Source: Clostridia bacterium
GTDB taxonomy: Bacteria; Bacillota; Clostridia; UBA1381
Length of the DNA: 64,000 bases
Direction: 5' to 3'
NCBI GenBank assembly: GCA_017415105.1
Contig: JAFQJD010000005.1
Location: 1 to 64,000 of the forward strand
Notes under the pieces: generated by a model
The model's input: only the letters and a program-made list of their open reading frames with translations
The model's database searches: none
What the model was told of the DNA's origin: nothing
Shown here: positions 34,559 to 43,419 of the stretch, one piece after another
How the letters are laid out: every line of letters begins with the position of its first letter
How positions within the stretch are numbered: the first letter of the stretch is position 1
Made by a program: the position numbers and the translations under genes

Positions 34559-34921
34559 ATGATAATTAAGGAATCTGCCGAAAACTATCTTGAGTCTGTT
34601 CTTATGCTTAAAAAGAAAAACGGCCATGTACGCAGTGTTGATGTGGCAAACGATCTCGGCTTTTCAAAAGCGAGTGTATCGGTTGCAATGAAGAACCTGC
34701 GTGAAGAGGGATATATCACCACAGATGCGGACGGCGGCATTGTTCTTACAGATAAAGGGCTTGCGGTTGCAGAGCGGATGTATGAAAGACATCACGTGCT
34801 TGCGGATTTGCTTATCCGGCTCGGCGTGAGCGAGAGTGTGGCATATGAGGACAGCTGTAAAATAGAGCACTATTTAAGCCAGGAAAGCTTTGATAAAATA
34901 AAGGAATATATGAAAAAATAA
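34559..34921 (+). CDS. DtxR/MntR-family metal-dependent regulator
   Basis: A 120-residue protein, short like MntR without the SH3 domain. The winged helix-turn-helix (about 1-65) shows ESAENYLESVLMLKKK, VRSVDVANDLGFSKASVSVAM and GYITTDADGGIVLTDKG. The metal-binding/dimerisation region contains ERMYERHHVLADLLIRLG and EDSCKIEHYLSQES, with the His/Glu/Cys ligand pattern of the family. Metal (Fe2+ or Mn2+) is undecided. The nearby feo genes carry DtxR-like boxes, so iron control is plausible. AAAGGAG precedes the ATG. Confidence 0.9.
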   Translation: MIIKESAENYLESVLMLKKKNGHVRSVDVANDLGFSKASVSVAMKNLREEGYITTDADGGIVLTDKGLAVAERMYERHHVLADLLIRLGVSESVAYEDSCKIEHYLSQESFDKIKEYMKK

Positions 34922-34943
34922 CTGCCGACCGGCAGTTATTTTT
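34919..34943. terminator. Bidirectional terminator between the DtxR and XRE genes
   Basis: AACTGCCG paired with CGGCAGTT, A-run on one side and T6 on the other. Confidence 0.85.
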
Positions 34944-35171
34944 TCATATTTCTTCATATAGAATTTTGTCAGGGTCCTCAATTTCAAGTGCCTTACACAT
35001 TAGTATAAATCCAATCAACGGCAATGTATCCTTGCCTTTTTCATATAAATCAATCTGCTCCGCTGTCAGATTTTCGTCTGTCATATCTGCAAGCTGTTCC
35101 AAAGACAAGCCTTTTGAAAGTCTGATTTCCCTGAATATATTGCCTGTTTCTTCTTTTGAACGTTGTTTCAT
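34944..35171 (-). CDS. Small XRE-type helix-turn-helix protein, copy 1 (75 aa)
   Basis: A 75-residue protein with an N-terminal XRE/Cro HTH (NIFREIRLSKGLSLEQLADM) and a conserved C-terminal half, GFILMCKALEIEDPDKILYE. It is paralogous to the protein at 43420-43647: the ending FMCKALEIE(D/N)PD(K/D)ILYEEI is nearly the same. The start at 35171 has GGAGG seven bases away. Its transcript begins about 180 bases upstream and contains a folded leader with a terminator right before the RBS. The role of the protein is unknown; it may bind its own promoter or RNA. Confidence 0.8.
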   Translation of the reverse strand: MKQRSKEETGNIFREIRLSKGLSLEQLADMTDENLTAEQIDLYEKGKDTLPLIGFILMCKALEIEDPDKILYEEI

Positions 35172-35190
35172 TGTTTTTCCTCCATAAATT

Positions 35191-35350
35191 AAAAATGCGC
35201 CGGACAAACCGACGCATGCAAAACGTCAGCTTGGTCCATGCGACTGGCTTTTTGTTTGCAATGTAACAGAACAAAAAGTACCAAGACTAACATTGTTGCC
35301 AATGATAGTCTGTTACATTGCATTAAAACAATATTCAAGCCAATCGCAAG
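35191..35350 (-). ncRNA. Structured leader RNA with attenuator upstream of XRE copy 1
   Basis: Minus strand. The outer stem GCGATTGGCTT (35347-35337) pairs with AAGCCAGTCGC (35250-35240). The inner stem TCTGTTACATTGC/GCAATGTAACAGA (35258-35270 and 35309-35321) is 13 bp and perfect. The apical hairpin AGACTA-T-CATTG-GCAA-CAATG-T-TAGTCT (35284-35311) has a GNRA loop. Then GACG-(TTTTGCATG)-CGTC can compete with the terminator TGCGTCGG-TTTGT-CCGGCGCA-TTTTT (35216-35191), which ends just before the GGAGG. The architecture is shared with leaders at 43247-43400 and 20309-20536. Confidence 0.7.
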
Positions 35351-35353
35351 TAT

Positions 35354-35382
35354 ATTTTACCACAAGTTGTCCAGTTTGTAAA
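35354..35382 (-). promoter_or_regulatory. Promoter of XRE copy 1
   Basis: Minus strand TTTACA (35382-35377), 17 bp, TAAAAT (35359-35354). A block of about 40 bases from CCTCTTTACAAA to AAAATATACTTGC is almost identical to the promoter at 43212-43240, differing mainly in two dinucleotides in the spacer. Strong conservation suggests a shared regulator site. Confidence 0.75.
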
Positions 35383-35392
35383 GAGGCAAAAT

Positions 35393-35414
35393 AAAACTGC
35401 CTTTCGGCAGTTTT
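35393..35414 (-). terminator. Terminator of the CBM9-like gene
   Basis: AAAACTGCC, loop TTTC/GAAA, GGCAGTTTT followed on the minus strand by ATTTTG. It starts directly after the stop codon. Confidence 0.8.
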
Positions 35415-35415
35415 A

Positions 35416-36021
35416 TTATAGCTCTATGAAACCGAAGAAGTCGGGTACATGATAATCAGGTCTTGCAACCTCTACCGGTGCCCACACAGTATAATGCTTG
35501 TGGTCTGTTGCATCGGCACACTTATAGACATTTGCACGGCATACATAGTTTATGGTCTCAAAATACTTGTGTAAAAATTCGTCGGGGATATAGTATTTCA
35601 AAGTCCAGTCGCCATCGTTGGGGATTGACTCGATTGAAAATGTTGCTCTGTCCTCGTCAATAAGCTGACGGTCATAACGGTCCTCACCAAGTCCGATATG
35701 TGCAACGCCCTTGGGGTTGATTTCAAAGTTTATGTATTTAAGATTCCACGGGTCGGGCTTAAAGAAAAACTCCATACAGCTGTCCTTGCACACCATACCG
35801 TTCTCTTCCGTTACCTCTGCACGCAGGTTTTTCTCGTCTGTGTGCATCATTACGCTTATGCCCTCCGGACCTCTTAAAAGTTTAAACTTTGTGTTGATGG
35901 GTGTATCAACCTTTACCCAACCGGTATCGGTAAGCTCTGCCCATTCTGCCTTTTCCCATTCCGCCGAATGGATATCGGGGTTTATTACGTCTGTTTTTCC
36001 TGCTTTATATCGCATTTTCAT
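35416..36021 (-). CDS. CBM9-like (carbohydrate-binding family 9) protein
   Basis: A 201-residue protein without a signal peptide. It begins MRYKAGKTDVINPDIHSAEW and carries the beta-rich pattern of CBM9/DOMON-like modules: ISVMMHTDEKNLRAEV, CMEFFFKPDP and YINFEINPKG. The whole protein is essentially one module. Free-standing proteins of this kind are common in clostridial carbohydrate clusters but have no settled role. It lies 12 bases after the 1-phosphofructokinase gene on the same strand, so the two are probably co-transcribed. Two adjacent ATGs (36021, 36015) are possible starts. Confidence 0.75.
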   Translation of the reverse strand: MKMRYKAGKTDVINPDIHSAEWEKAEWAELTDTGWVKVDTPINTKFKLLRGPEGISVMMHTDEKNLRAEVTEENGMVCKDSCMEFFFKPDPWNLKYINFEINPKGVAHIGLGEDRYDRQLIDEDRATFSIESIPNDGDWTLKYYIPDEFLHKYFETINYVCRANVYKCADATDHKHYTVWAPVEVARPDYHVPDFFGFIEL

Positions 36022-36033
36022 TTTCTCCTTTTT

Positions 36034-36960
36034 TTATATCATTTTAACCTTAATCTGTGCAAAGAACTTATCCACAAGCTCTTTTGTTACCATTCCGGTC
36101 TGTTCAAATTGTGTGTTGGCAGTTCCTGTCGCCATACCAAGCTTTATGGCATCTTCAAGACTGTAGCCCATATCAAGTCCCGATGCGATACCGGCAACGG
36201 TGCTGTCGCCTGAGCCTACGGCATTTACCACCTTAACAGGCTGCGTTAAGAACTTATAGCAAGCCCCGTCTATCATTGCCGCCGCACCGTCTTTTCCAAG
36301 AGACAGAAGCGGAACCTCTACACCCTTCGCTTTAAGATACGAAAGTGCTTCTTTTATATCAGCATCTGTTGTTATTTCCTTATTCATAAGTACAGCAACC
36401 TCGTCCTGATTGGGCTTAACCATATACGGCTTTGCACAGAGAATGTCTTCAAGTGTTTTTCCGCTTGTATCTATAATGATTTTTTTGCCTTTTTCCTTTG
36501 CAATGCGGGAAAGCTCTGCATAAAAATCGCTTGTAAGTCCCCGTGGCAAGCTACCCGAAACACAAATGATGTCGTATTGCTCAATATATGCAGAATACTC
36601 GTTTATAAATCTGTTCTTCTCTTCCTCCGAAACCTCCGGTCCTGCTTCAAGGATTTCCCCCGAAGCACCGTTCTCATCAGAAATATTTATGCAGGTACGT
36701 GTCTGGTCTGCAATATCGGTAAACAGGTTTTTAATTCCTTGCTTTTCTATCTCAGACTTAATAAATTCGCCCGTATACCCACCGACAAAACCCATTGCTG
36801 CGGTTTCTCTGCCTATAAGGTGTGCAACACGTGCGACATTAAGACCTTTTCCACCGGCAGAGCTTGCAATCTTATCTGCCCGATGCACCTTGCCGATTTC
36901 AAAGCCTTCAATGAAATACACCCTGTCTATTGCAGGATTTGCTGTAACCGTTAAAATCAT
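36034..36960 (-). CDS. fruK: 1-phosphofructokinase (PfkB family)
   Basis: A 308-residue sugar kinase of the PfkB/ribokinase family. The N-terminal ILTVTANPAIDRV and GGKGLNVARV motifs and the C-terminal NAVGSGDSTVAGIA anion-hole motif with the catalytic Asp are the FruK/LacC pattern. It should phosphorylate fructose-1-phosphate to fructose-1,6-bisphosphate. Tagatose-6-phosphate kinase is the main alternative. No PTS fructose gene or DeoR regulator is adjacent, which is unusual for fruK. It precedes the CBM9-like gene in a likely two-gene operon. Confidence 0.85.
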   Translation of the reverse strand: MILTVTANPAIDRVYFIEGFEIGKVHRADKIASSAGGKGLNVARVAHLIGRETAAMGFVGGYTGEFIKSEIEKQGIKNLFTDIADQTRTCINISDENGASGEILEAGPEVSEEEKNRFINEYSAYIEQYDIICVSGSLPRGLTSDFYAELSRIAKEKGKKIIIDTSGKTLEDILCAKPYMVKPNQDEVAVLMNKEITTDADIKEALSYLKAKGVEVPLLSLGKDGAAAMIDGACYKFLTQPVKVVNAVGSGDSTVAGIASGLDMGYSLEDAIKLGMATGTANTQFEQTGMVTKELVDKFFAQIKVKMI

Positions 36961-37052
36961 AGTTGTCTCCTTTCGTTTCTATACCGTTACAGAGCACAAT
37001 TATATGTGTATTATACCACACACAAACCAAAATAACAAGATTTTTCCGCAAA

Positions 37053-37078
37053 AAAAGCACGGCTGTTGCCGTGCTTTT
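37053..37078 (-). terminator. Terminator of pckG
   Basis: AAAAGCACGGC, loop TGTT, GCCGTGCTTTT, followed on the minus strand by TTTTGCGG. Located between pckG and the fruK start. Confidence 0.85.
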
Positions 37079-37088
37079 GGTTTTGAAT

Positions 37089-38882
37089 TTACGCCTTAAG
37101 GTTTGCCTCAAGCTTTGCAAGCTCTTCAGCCATTTCCTTCGGAAGCATATCGCCGAACTGTGCGAAGTACTGTTTGATACCTGTTTCAGGATCTTCTACG
37201 TCCTTGAGCCACTCGTTAACGTCGATTGTGAGAAGTGCTTCAAGCTCTTCCTTTGACATATCAAGGTCTGTTACGTCGATATCCTCGGCATTCGGGATGT
37301 AACCGATTGCACATTCCTTAGCGTCAACCTTGCCGTCACATCTGTCAAGAATCCAGAGTAGAACACGCATATTGTCGCCAAATCCCGGCCACATAAAGTT
37401 GCCTTCGTCGTCTTTTCTGAACCAGTTAACGTGGAATATCTTCGGAGCCTTTTCGCCAAGCTTCTTACCCATCTCTAACCAGTGACCCCAGTATGATGCC
37501 ATATTGTAACCAACGAACGGCTTCATTGCCATCGGGTCACGACGAACAACGCCTACTGCACCTGCAGCTGCTGCTGTTGTTTCTGACGCCATTGTAGCAC
37601 CTACGAATGTACCGTGCTGCCAGTCTCTTGACTGATATACCAACGGAGCACACTTTGCACGTCTGCCGCCGAATACGATTGCTGATACCGGAACACCCTG
37701 CGGATTCTCAAACTCGCTTGAGATACACGGACAGTTGATAGCCGGAGCTGTAAATCTTGAGTTCGGGTGAGCAAGCTTCTCGCCTGATGCGATGAACTCA
37801 GGACCGTTAACCTTTGCACCCTTCCACTCTGTAGCATCTACCGGCGGGTTCTTGTCAAGGCCTTCCCACCAAACTGTCATATCCTCGTTATTGATAGCAA
37901 CGTTTGTGAAGATTGTGTTCTTCTTTGTTGACTCAAGAGCATTGAAGTTTGTCTTTACTGAAGTACCCGGTGCAACACCAAAGAAGCCTGCCTCGGGGTT
38001 AATTGCATAAAGTCTGCCGTCCGGACCGATGTTAAGCCATGCGATATCGTCGCCGACTGTCCATACCTTATAGCCCTTCTTCTTGAGATACTCCGGCGGA
38101 ATAAGCATTGCAAGGTTAGTCTTACCACAAGCTGACGGGAATGCAGCACAAATATACTTAACCTCACCCTCCGGATTCTCAAGACCAAGGATAAGCATAT
38201 GCTCTGCCATCCAGCCCTGATTCTTACCGAGATATGATGCGATTCTCAATGCAAAACACTTCTTACCGAGAAGTACGTTACCGCCGTAACCTGAGTTAAC
38301 TGACATTATTGTGTTATCCTGCGGGAACTGAACGATATATCTTTCCTCGGGGTCAATGTCCTTTCTTGCGTGCAGACACTTAACGAACTCTGCGTTCTCA
38401 TCATCACCCAAAAGGTCGATAACTGCTTTTCCTACTCTTGTCATAATAACCATGTTGAGTACAACGTAGATTGAGTCTGTAAGCTCAATACCTATCTTTG
38501 AGAACGGTGAACCTACCGGACCCATTGAATAAGGGATAATGTACATTGTACGGCCCTTCATTGAGCCCTCATACAAAGCGTTGAGCTTTGCGTACATCTT
38601 TGACGGCTCCATCCAGTTGTTTATCGGACCTGCCTCTTCCTCTGTCGGAGTACAGATAAATGTTCTGTCCTCTACACGGGCAACGTCATTCACTGCTGTT
38701 CTGTGATAGTAGCAGCCCGGAAGCTTCTCATCATTCAATTTCATCATTTCGCCGGTAGCAACAGCCTCTGCTCTTAAAGCCTCGATTTGCTCGTCACTTC
38801 CGTCAATCCATACCTGCTGATCCGGCTGGCACATATCTGCCATTTCCTTGATCCATGCAAGCACTGTCTTGTTGTTTGTCAT
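37089..38882 (-). CDS. pckG: Phosphoenolpyruvate carboxykinase, GTP-dependent
   Basis: A 597-residue cytosolic enzyme. The kinase P-loop FPSACGKTNLAMLIPP and the GTP-type signature VNWFRKDDEGNFMWPGFGDN with WILDRCDGK distinguish it from the ATP-dependent form. It interconverts oxaloacetate plus GTP with PEP, CO2 and GDP. In fermenters this often runs towards oxaloacetate for succinate or propionate formation. AGGAGG precedes the ATG and an own terminator follows. It is single-gene, with ppdK (PEP/pyruvate) about 1.6 kb away. Confidence 0.96.
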   Translation of the reverse strand: MTNNKTVLAWIKEMADMCQPDQQVWIDGSDEQIEALRAEAVATGEMMKLNDEKLPGCYYHRTAVNDVARVEDRTFICTPTEEEAGPINNWMEPSKMYAKLNALYEGSMKGRTMYIIPYSMGPVGSPFSKIGIELTDSIYVVLNMVIMTRVGKAVIDLLGDDENAEFVKCLHARKDIDPEERYIVQFPQDNTIMSVNSGYGGNVLLGKKCFALRIASYLGKNQGWMAEHMLILGLENPEGEVKYICAAFPSACGKTNLAMLIPPEYLKKKGYKVWTVGDDIAWLNIGPDGRLYAINPEAGFFGVAPGTSVKTNFNALESTKKNTIFTNVAINNEDMTVWWEGLDKNPPVDATEWKGAKVNGPEFIASGEKLAHPNSRFTAPAINCPCISSEFENPQGVPVSAIVFGGRRAKCAPLVYQSRDWQHGTFVGATMASETTAAAAGAVGVVRRDPMAMKPFVGYNMASYWGHWLEMGKKLGEKAPKIFHVNWFRKDDEGNFMWPGFGDNMRVLLWILDRCDGKVDAKECAIGYIPNAEDIDVTDLDMSKEELEALLTIDVNEWLKDVEDPETGIKQYFAQFGDMLPKEMAEELAKLEANLKA

Positions 38883-39135
38883 GGTAAAACCCTCCTAAAC
38901 ATAAAATTTATAATAATTTTCATAAGTGAAAAAAATTTCTACTTAGACATTTTCCATTATACCACAATTTTAGTTTTTTGAAAAGTAAAAAACGAAAATT
39001 TAATTGTTTTTTGTAAATTCAGTGTAAAATGCCAATTTTATGCTGTTGTGTTTAATCAAAATGCACAAACAATAAACCTTGCAATATCTGCCAATTTATG
39101 CTACAATAAGAAAAGACTAATTTGGAGGGTAAAAA

Positions 39136-39777
39136 ATGCAGGGTGCAATTTTTGATGTTGACGGTACAATTCTTGATTCTATGACCGTGTGGGTTGATAT
39201 AACAAACGAGTTCTTCCACGACCATGGAATAGCTGTTTCAAAAGAGGAAACACTTTCATATCAGTCAATGTCGTTTGAGGAAAGCCTTGTGGGAATTCAG
39301 AAGGATTATCTGCCCGATATGTCTGTAGAGGATATGTTTGACGAATTTTCACGCCGTGCGGCTGAAAAATATGCAAAAAACCTGCCGGCAAAGCCGTATG
39401 TATGCGAATATATACATAAGCTTTACGAAAACGGCATAAAAATTGCCGCAGCAACCTCGGGATTTCCCGAGCTTGTATATTCTGCGTTCAAACGGCTTGG
39501 AATATACGACTGCTTCAGTGTTTACGCATTTTCAAGCGAGGTGGACTGCAGTAAATCATCGCCCGATATATACCTTCTTGCCGCCAAACGGCTCGGACTC
39601 GAACCACCCGTTTGTACGGTATATGAGGATATCGCAACGGGTATTGAAAGTGCAAAGGGTGCAGGGTTTATGACGGTAGCTGTCGAGGACCCGACAAACG
39701 CCCATATAAGAGAGAGGCTCATACAGCACTCTGACCGCTATATTACGGGGTGGGATGAGTTGCTGAGCAACATATAA
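39136..39777 (+). CDS. HAD-superfamily hydrolase, beta-phosphoglucomutase-like
   Basis: A 213-residue HAD phosphatase. The nucleophile motif is FDVDGTILDSM (residues 5-15), motif II AATSGF, and motif III with VYEDIATGIESAKGAG supplying the acidic metal ligands. The cap domain is the helical subclass I type, as in phosphoglycolate phosphatase and beta-phosphoglucomutase. Substrate is not predictable; sugar phosphates are typical. GGAGGG lies nine bases before the ATG. The gene stands alone and ends in a strong hairpin. Confidence 0.88.
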   Translation: MQGAIFDVDGTILDSMTVWVDITNEFFHDHGIAVSKEETLSYQSMSFEESLVGIQKDYLPDMSVEDMFDEFSRRAAEKYAKNLPAKPYVCEYIHKLYENGIKIAAATSGFPELVYSAFKRLGIYDCFSVYAFSSEVDCSKSSPDIYLLAAKRLGLEPPVCTVYEDIATGIESAKGAGFMTVAVEDPTNAHIRERLIQHSDRYITGWDELLSNI

Positions 39778-39779
39778 AG

Positions 39780-39822
39780 GAGGGCATGGTCGGTGCAAGA
39801 CGGTCATGCCCTCTTGTTTTTT
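39780..39822. terminator. Terminator between the HAD and amidase genes
   Basis: GAGGGCATG (39780-39788) pairs with CATGCCCTC (39805-39813), inner ACCG/CGGT pairing, then TTGTTTTTTT. Confidence 0.8.
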
Positions 39823-40310
39823 TATGCCTCTCCCACATTGTAAATGTGTATCGGGCGGAGCTCTCGGTAGCGGTAGCTTGAAAGCTCACGGCAATCACTG
39901 TCGTTTGAGTGTGCCGCAACAAGGATTGTATCAGGTGTGCCGAGCCCTCTGTCAACTACCACCGGTGAGTGGTCAAATCTTGTGCCGTTACCAAACCGCA
40001 ATTGGATAATGTCTCCGTTTTCAATCCCCAAAAGCGGTACTACCCTGCCCTGCGGTCCTGCACCACGGTTACTTACCAGAAATCTATAAAGCTCATTTAC
40101 TCCGGTCCACGACGGTGTACGGTTATTGGTGCTTATATAAAACCATCCGTAAAGCGGTGTATAGTTCATCACCCCCGAGCCTGCATAAAGACACTGTGAC
40201 GCAAAATTTGTGCAGTCACCGCCCAAATCCGAAAAGTCAAAATATGCCGGATTTCGTCTGTACGCCCACTCTTTTGCGTACGCTACCGCCCGCTCTCTGT
40301 TATAAATCAT
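39822..40310 (-). CDS. Amidase-domain protein (Amidase_6 type)
   Basis: A 162-residue protein consisting of one papain/NlpC-like amidase domain (PF12671). It begins YNRERAVAYAKEWAYRRNP, followed by the family signature GGDCTNFASQCLYAGSGVMN with the probable catalytic Cys, and DHSPVVVDRG supplies His. Such domains occur in spore- or wall-related proteins and may cut peptide or cyclic substrates. No signal peptide, so it may be cytoplasmic or sporulation-linked. The start at 40310 follows GGGGTGATT. Confidence 0.85.
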   Translation of the reverse strand: MIYNRERAVAYAKEWAYRRNPAYFDFSDLGGDCTNFASQCLYAGSGVMNYTPLYGWFYISTNNRTPSWTGVNELYRFLVSNRGAGPQGRVVPLLGIENGDIIQLRFGNGTRFDHSPVVVDRGLGTPDTILVAAHSNDSDCRELSSYRYRELRPIHIYNVGEA

Positions 40311-40510
40311 AGTAATCACCCCTTTTTATACTATAAAGATTTTTAAAAAATTGTGCCATTCCCAACCAAAATATATGAATAATACATAAAATTTTAAATA
40401 AGTAGAAAATTTTCACTTTTATTTGTAGACATCCTATTGTTTTTATGTTATACTAACATGGTAGACGTACGCGGTCTAATAATTATTTTTTCAAACAGGA
40501 GGAGATTCCA

Positions 40511-43141
40511 ATGGCAAAAAAGTATGTATATCTTTTTTCTGAGGGAGACGCTTCAATGAGAGAGCTTCTTGGCGGTAAAGGTGCTAACCTTGCTGAGATG
40601 ACAAAGCTCGGTCTTCCCGTTCCGCAGGGTTTCACAATTTCAACTGAGGCCTGCACACAGTATTATGAGGATGGCAGAACAATCAATGATGAGATTCAGG
40701 CTCAGATTAACGAGCACATCGTAAAGATGGAAGGAATCACAGGCAAGAAGTTCGGTGATCCCGAGAACCCGCTTTTAGTATCTGTTCGTTCAGGTGCAAG
40801 AGCATCAATGCCGGGTATGATGGATACAATCCTTAACCTTGGTATCAATGAAGAAGTTGTAGATTATATGGCTAAGCAGTCAGGTAACGAGCGTTGGGCT
40901 TGGGACTGCTACAGAAGATTTATCCAGATGTACTCAGACGTCGTTATGGAAGTTGGTAAGAAGTACTTCGAGGAGCTTATCGACAAGATGAAAGAGGCAA
41001 AGGGCGTTACACAGGACGTTGACCTTACAGCTGACGACCTTAAGGAGCTTGCTAACCAGTTCAAGGCTGAATACAAGTCAAAGATCGGCTCAGACTTCCC
41101 GTCAGATCCGAAGGAGCAGTTGATGGGTGCTGTTAAGGCAGTATTCCGTTCATGGGACAACCCCAGAGCTAATGTTTACCGTCGTGACAACGATATCCCG
41201 TATTCATGGGGTACAGCTGTTAACGTACAGATGATGGCGTTCGGTAACATGGGTGACGACTGCGGTACAGGTGTTGCATTTACACGTGACCCGGCAACAG
41301 GCGAAAAGAAGCTTATGGGTGAGTTCTTGACAAACGCTCAGGGCGAGGACGTTGTTGCAGGTGTTCGTACACCGATGCCGATTGCTGAGATGGAGCAGAA
41401 GTTCCCCGAGGCATTCGCACAGTTCACACAGGTTTGTAAGAACCTTGAAAACCACTACAGAGATATGCAGGATATGGAGTTTACAGTAGAGCACGGTAAG
41501 CTTTATATGCTTCAGACAAGAAACGGTAAGAGAACAGCTCAGGCAGCTCTTAAGATAGCTTGTGACCTTGTTGACGAGGGCATGAGAACAGAGGAAGAGG
41601 CTGTTGAGATGATCGACCCGAGAAACCTTGACACATTGCTTCACCCGCAGTTTGATGCTAAAGCTCTTAAGGCTGCAACACCGATGGGCAAGGCTTTGGG
41701 TGCATCACCCGGTGCTGCTTGCGGTAAGGTTGTATTTACAGCTGAGGACGCAAAGGAATGGGGCGCTAAGGGCGAGAAGGTTATCCTTGTTCGTCTTGAA
41801 ACATCACCTGAGGATATCGAGGGTATGAAGGCTGCTCAGGGTATCCTTACAGTTCGTGGCGGTATGACATCACACGCTGCCGTTGTTGCTCGTGGTATGG
41901 GTACATGCTGTGTATCAGGCTGTGGCGACATCACAATGGACGAAGAAAACAAGAAGTTCACACTTAACGGTAAAGTATATACAGAGGGAGATTACATCTC
42001 ACTTGACGGTTCAACCGGTAACATCTACGACGGTATCATCCCGACAGTAGACGCTTCAATCGCAGGCGAGTTCGGCAGAATTATGGCATGGGCTGACAAG
42101 TTCAGAACATTGAAGGTTAGAACAAACGCTGATACTCCTGCTGATGCTAAGAAGGCAAGAGAGCTTGGTGCTGAGGGTATTGGTCTTTGCCGTACAGAGC
42201 ATATGTTCTTTGAGGGCAACAGAATCGACGCATTCCGTGAGATGATCTGTTCAGATACAGTTGAAGAGAGAGAAGCAGCATTGGAGAAAATTCTTCCGAT
42301 GCAGCAGGGCGACTTTGAGGAGCTTTATGAGGCACTTGAGGGACATCCGGTAACAATCCGTTTCCTCGATCCCCCGCTACACGAGTTCGTTCCGACAGAG
42401 GAAGCTGACATTGAGCTTCTTGCAAAAGCACAGGGCAAGACAGTTGAGGCTATCAAGGATATCATCAACGGCTTGCACGAGGCTAACCCGATGATGGGTC
42501 ACCGTGGATGTCGTCTTGCAGTAACATATCCTGAAATTGCAAAGATGCAGACAAAGGCTGTTATCCGTGCCGCTATAAACGTATCAAAGGCTCATCCGGA
42601 CTGGACAATCGTTCCGGAAATCATGATACCGCTTGTATGTGAGGTTAAGGAATTAAAGTGCGTTAAGCAGATGGTTGTTGAAACAGCTGATGCTGAAATC
42701 GCAGCAGCAGGTTCAAACCTTAAGTATGAGGTTGGTACAATGATCGAAATTCCGAGAGCTGCACTTTCAGCTGACGAGATCGCAAAAGAGGCTGACTTCT
42801 TCTGCTTCGGTACAAACGACCTTACACAGATGACATACGGCTTCTCACGTGACGACGCAGGTAAGTTCCTCGATGCTTACTATGATGCAAAGATCTTCGA
42901 GAACGACCCGTTTGCAAGACTTGACCAGTCAGGCGTTGGTAAGCTTATGGATATGGCTATTAAGCTTGGTAAGCCGGTTAACCCGAACCTCCACGTAGGT
43001 ATCTGTGGTGAGCACGGCGGCGACCCGACATCAGTTGAGTTCTGTCACGAGCTTGGCCTTGACTACGTTTCATGTTCACCGTTCAGAGTTCCGATCGCAA
43101 GATTGGCTGCTGCACAGGCTAACATCAAGGCTTCAAAATAA
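40511..43141 (+). CDS. ppdK: Pyruvate, phosphate dikinase
   Basis: An 876-residue enzyme of normal length. The N-terminal ATP-grasp part starts KKYVYLFSEGDASMRELLGGKGANLAEM. The central phosphohistidine motif is GGMTSHAAVVARGMGTCCV. The C-terminal PEP/pyruvate domain includes ANPMMGHRGCRLAVTYPEI and FGTNDLTQMTYGFSRDD. It interconverts ATP, Pi and pyruvate with AMP, PPi and PEP. Codon use is strongly biased (GCT, AAG, TTC), unlike neighbours, pointing to high expression. With the membrane pyrophosphatase at 52629 it supports PPi-linked metabolism. AGGAGG lies upstream; -35 TAGACA and -10 TATACT sit near 40426-40455. Confidence 0.97.
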   Translation: MAKKYVYLFSEGDASMRELLGGKGANLAEMTKLGLPVPQGFTISTEACTQYYEDGRTINDEIQAQINEHIVKMEGITGKKFGDPENPLLVSVRSGARASMPGMMDTILNLGINEEVVDYMAKQSGNERWAWDCYRRFIQMYSDVVMEVGKKYFEELIDKMKEAKGVTQDVDLTADDLKELANQFKAEYKSKIGSDFPSDPKEQLMGAVKAVFRSWDNPRANVYRRDNDIPYSWGTAVNVQMMAFGNMGDDCGTGVAFTRDPATGEKKLMGEFLTNAQGEDVVAGVRTPMPIAEMEQKFPEAFAQFTQVCKNLENHYRDMQDMEFTVEHGKLYMLQTRNGKRTAQAALKIACDLVDEGMRTEEEAVEMIDPRNLDTLLHPQFDAKALKAATPMGKALGASPGAACGKVVFTAEDAKEWGAKGEKVILVRLETSPEDIEGMKAAQGILTVRGGMTSHAAVVARGMGTCCVSGCGDITMDEENKKFTLNGKVYTEGDYISLDGSTGNIYDGIIPTVDASIAGEFGRIMAWADKFRTLKVRTNADTPADAKKARELGAEGIGLCRTEHMFFEGNRIDAFREMICSDTVEEREAALEKILPMQQGDFEELYEALEGHPVTIRFLDPPLHEFVPTEEADIELLAKAQGKTVEAIKDIINGLHEANPMMGHRGCRLAVTYPEIAKMQTKAVIRAAINVSKAHPDWTIVPEIMIPLVCEVKELKCVKQMVVETADAEIAAAGSNLKYEVGTMIEIPRAALSADEIAKEADFFCFGTNDLTQMTYGFSRDDAGKFLDAYYDAKIFENDPFARLDQSGVGKLMDMAIKLGKPVNPNLHVGICGEHGGDPTSVEFCHELGLDYVSCSPFRVPIARLAAAQANIKASK

Positions 43142-43153
43142 TAATAAAACCTC

Positions 43154-43194
43154 AAAAGAGTTTTGTGTGCTTCGGTACGCAAAACTCTTTTTTT
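43154..43194 (+). terminator. Terminator of ppdK
   Basis: AAGAGTTTTGTGTGC, loop TTCG, GTACGCAAAACTCTT, then T7. A UUCG-capped strong stem. Confidence 0.9.
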
Positions 43195-43211
43195 CGCTGT
43201 TTATTTTCCTC

Positions 43212-43240
43212 TTTACAAATCGGACAAACTGTGGTAAAAT
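43212..43240 (+). promoter_or_regulatory. Promoter of XRE copy 2
   Basis: TTTACA (43212-43217), 17 bp, TAAAAT (43235-43240), embedded in the same conserved block as the promoter at 35354-35382. Confidence 0.75.
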
Positions 43241-43246
43241 ATACTT

Positions 43247-43400
43247 GCTACTTAACTAAATATTTCATGTGATAATTGTGTATGTTTGTCTTAGGCAAAA
43301 ACGCAGTTTTCTTTCCTATGCACATTTTCACATGATTGCAGTTAAGTAGCATTAACAGGGAATATGCGTTTTTCATGCGCAGGTTTCCTGCGCATTTTTT
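43247..43400 (+). ncRNA. Structured leader RNA with attenuator upstream of XRE copy 2
   Basis: The closing stem GCTACTTAACT (43247-43257) pairs with AGTTAAGTAGC (43340-43350). Inside, CATGTGA (43266-43272) pairs with TCACATG (43328-43334) and GTGTAT with ATGCAC. Then TGCG-(TTTTTCATG)-CGCA can compete with the terminator ATGCGCAGG-TTT-CCTGCGCAT plus T6 (43375-43400). The GGAGG of the XRE gene follows directly. Sequence differs from copy 1, but the order of elements and the 3' hairpin pair are the same. Confidence 0.7.
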
Positions 43401-43419
43401 AATTTACGGAGGAAAGAAT

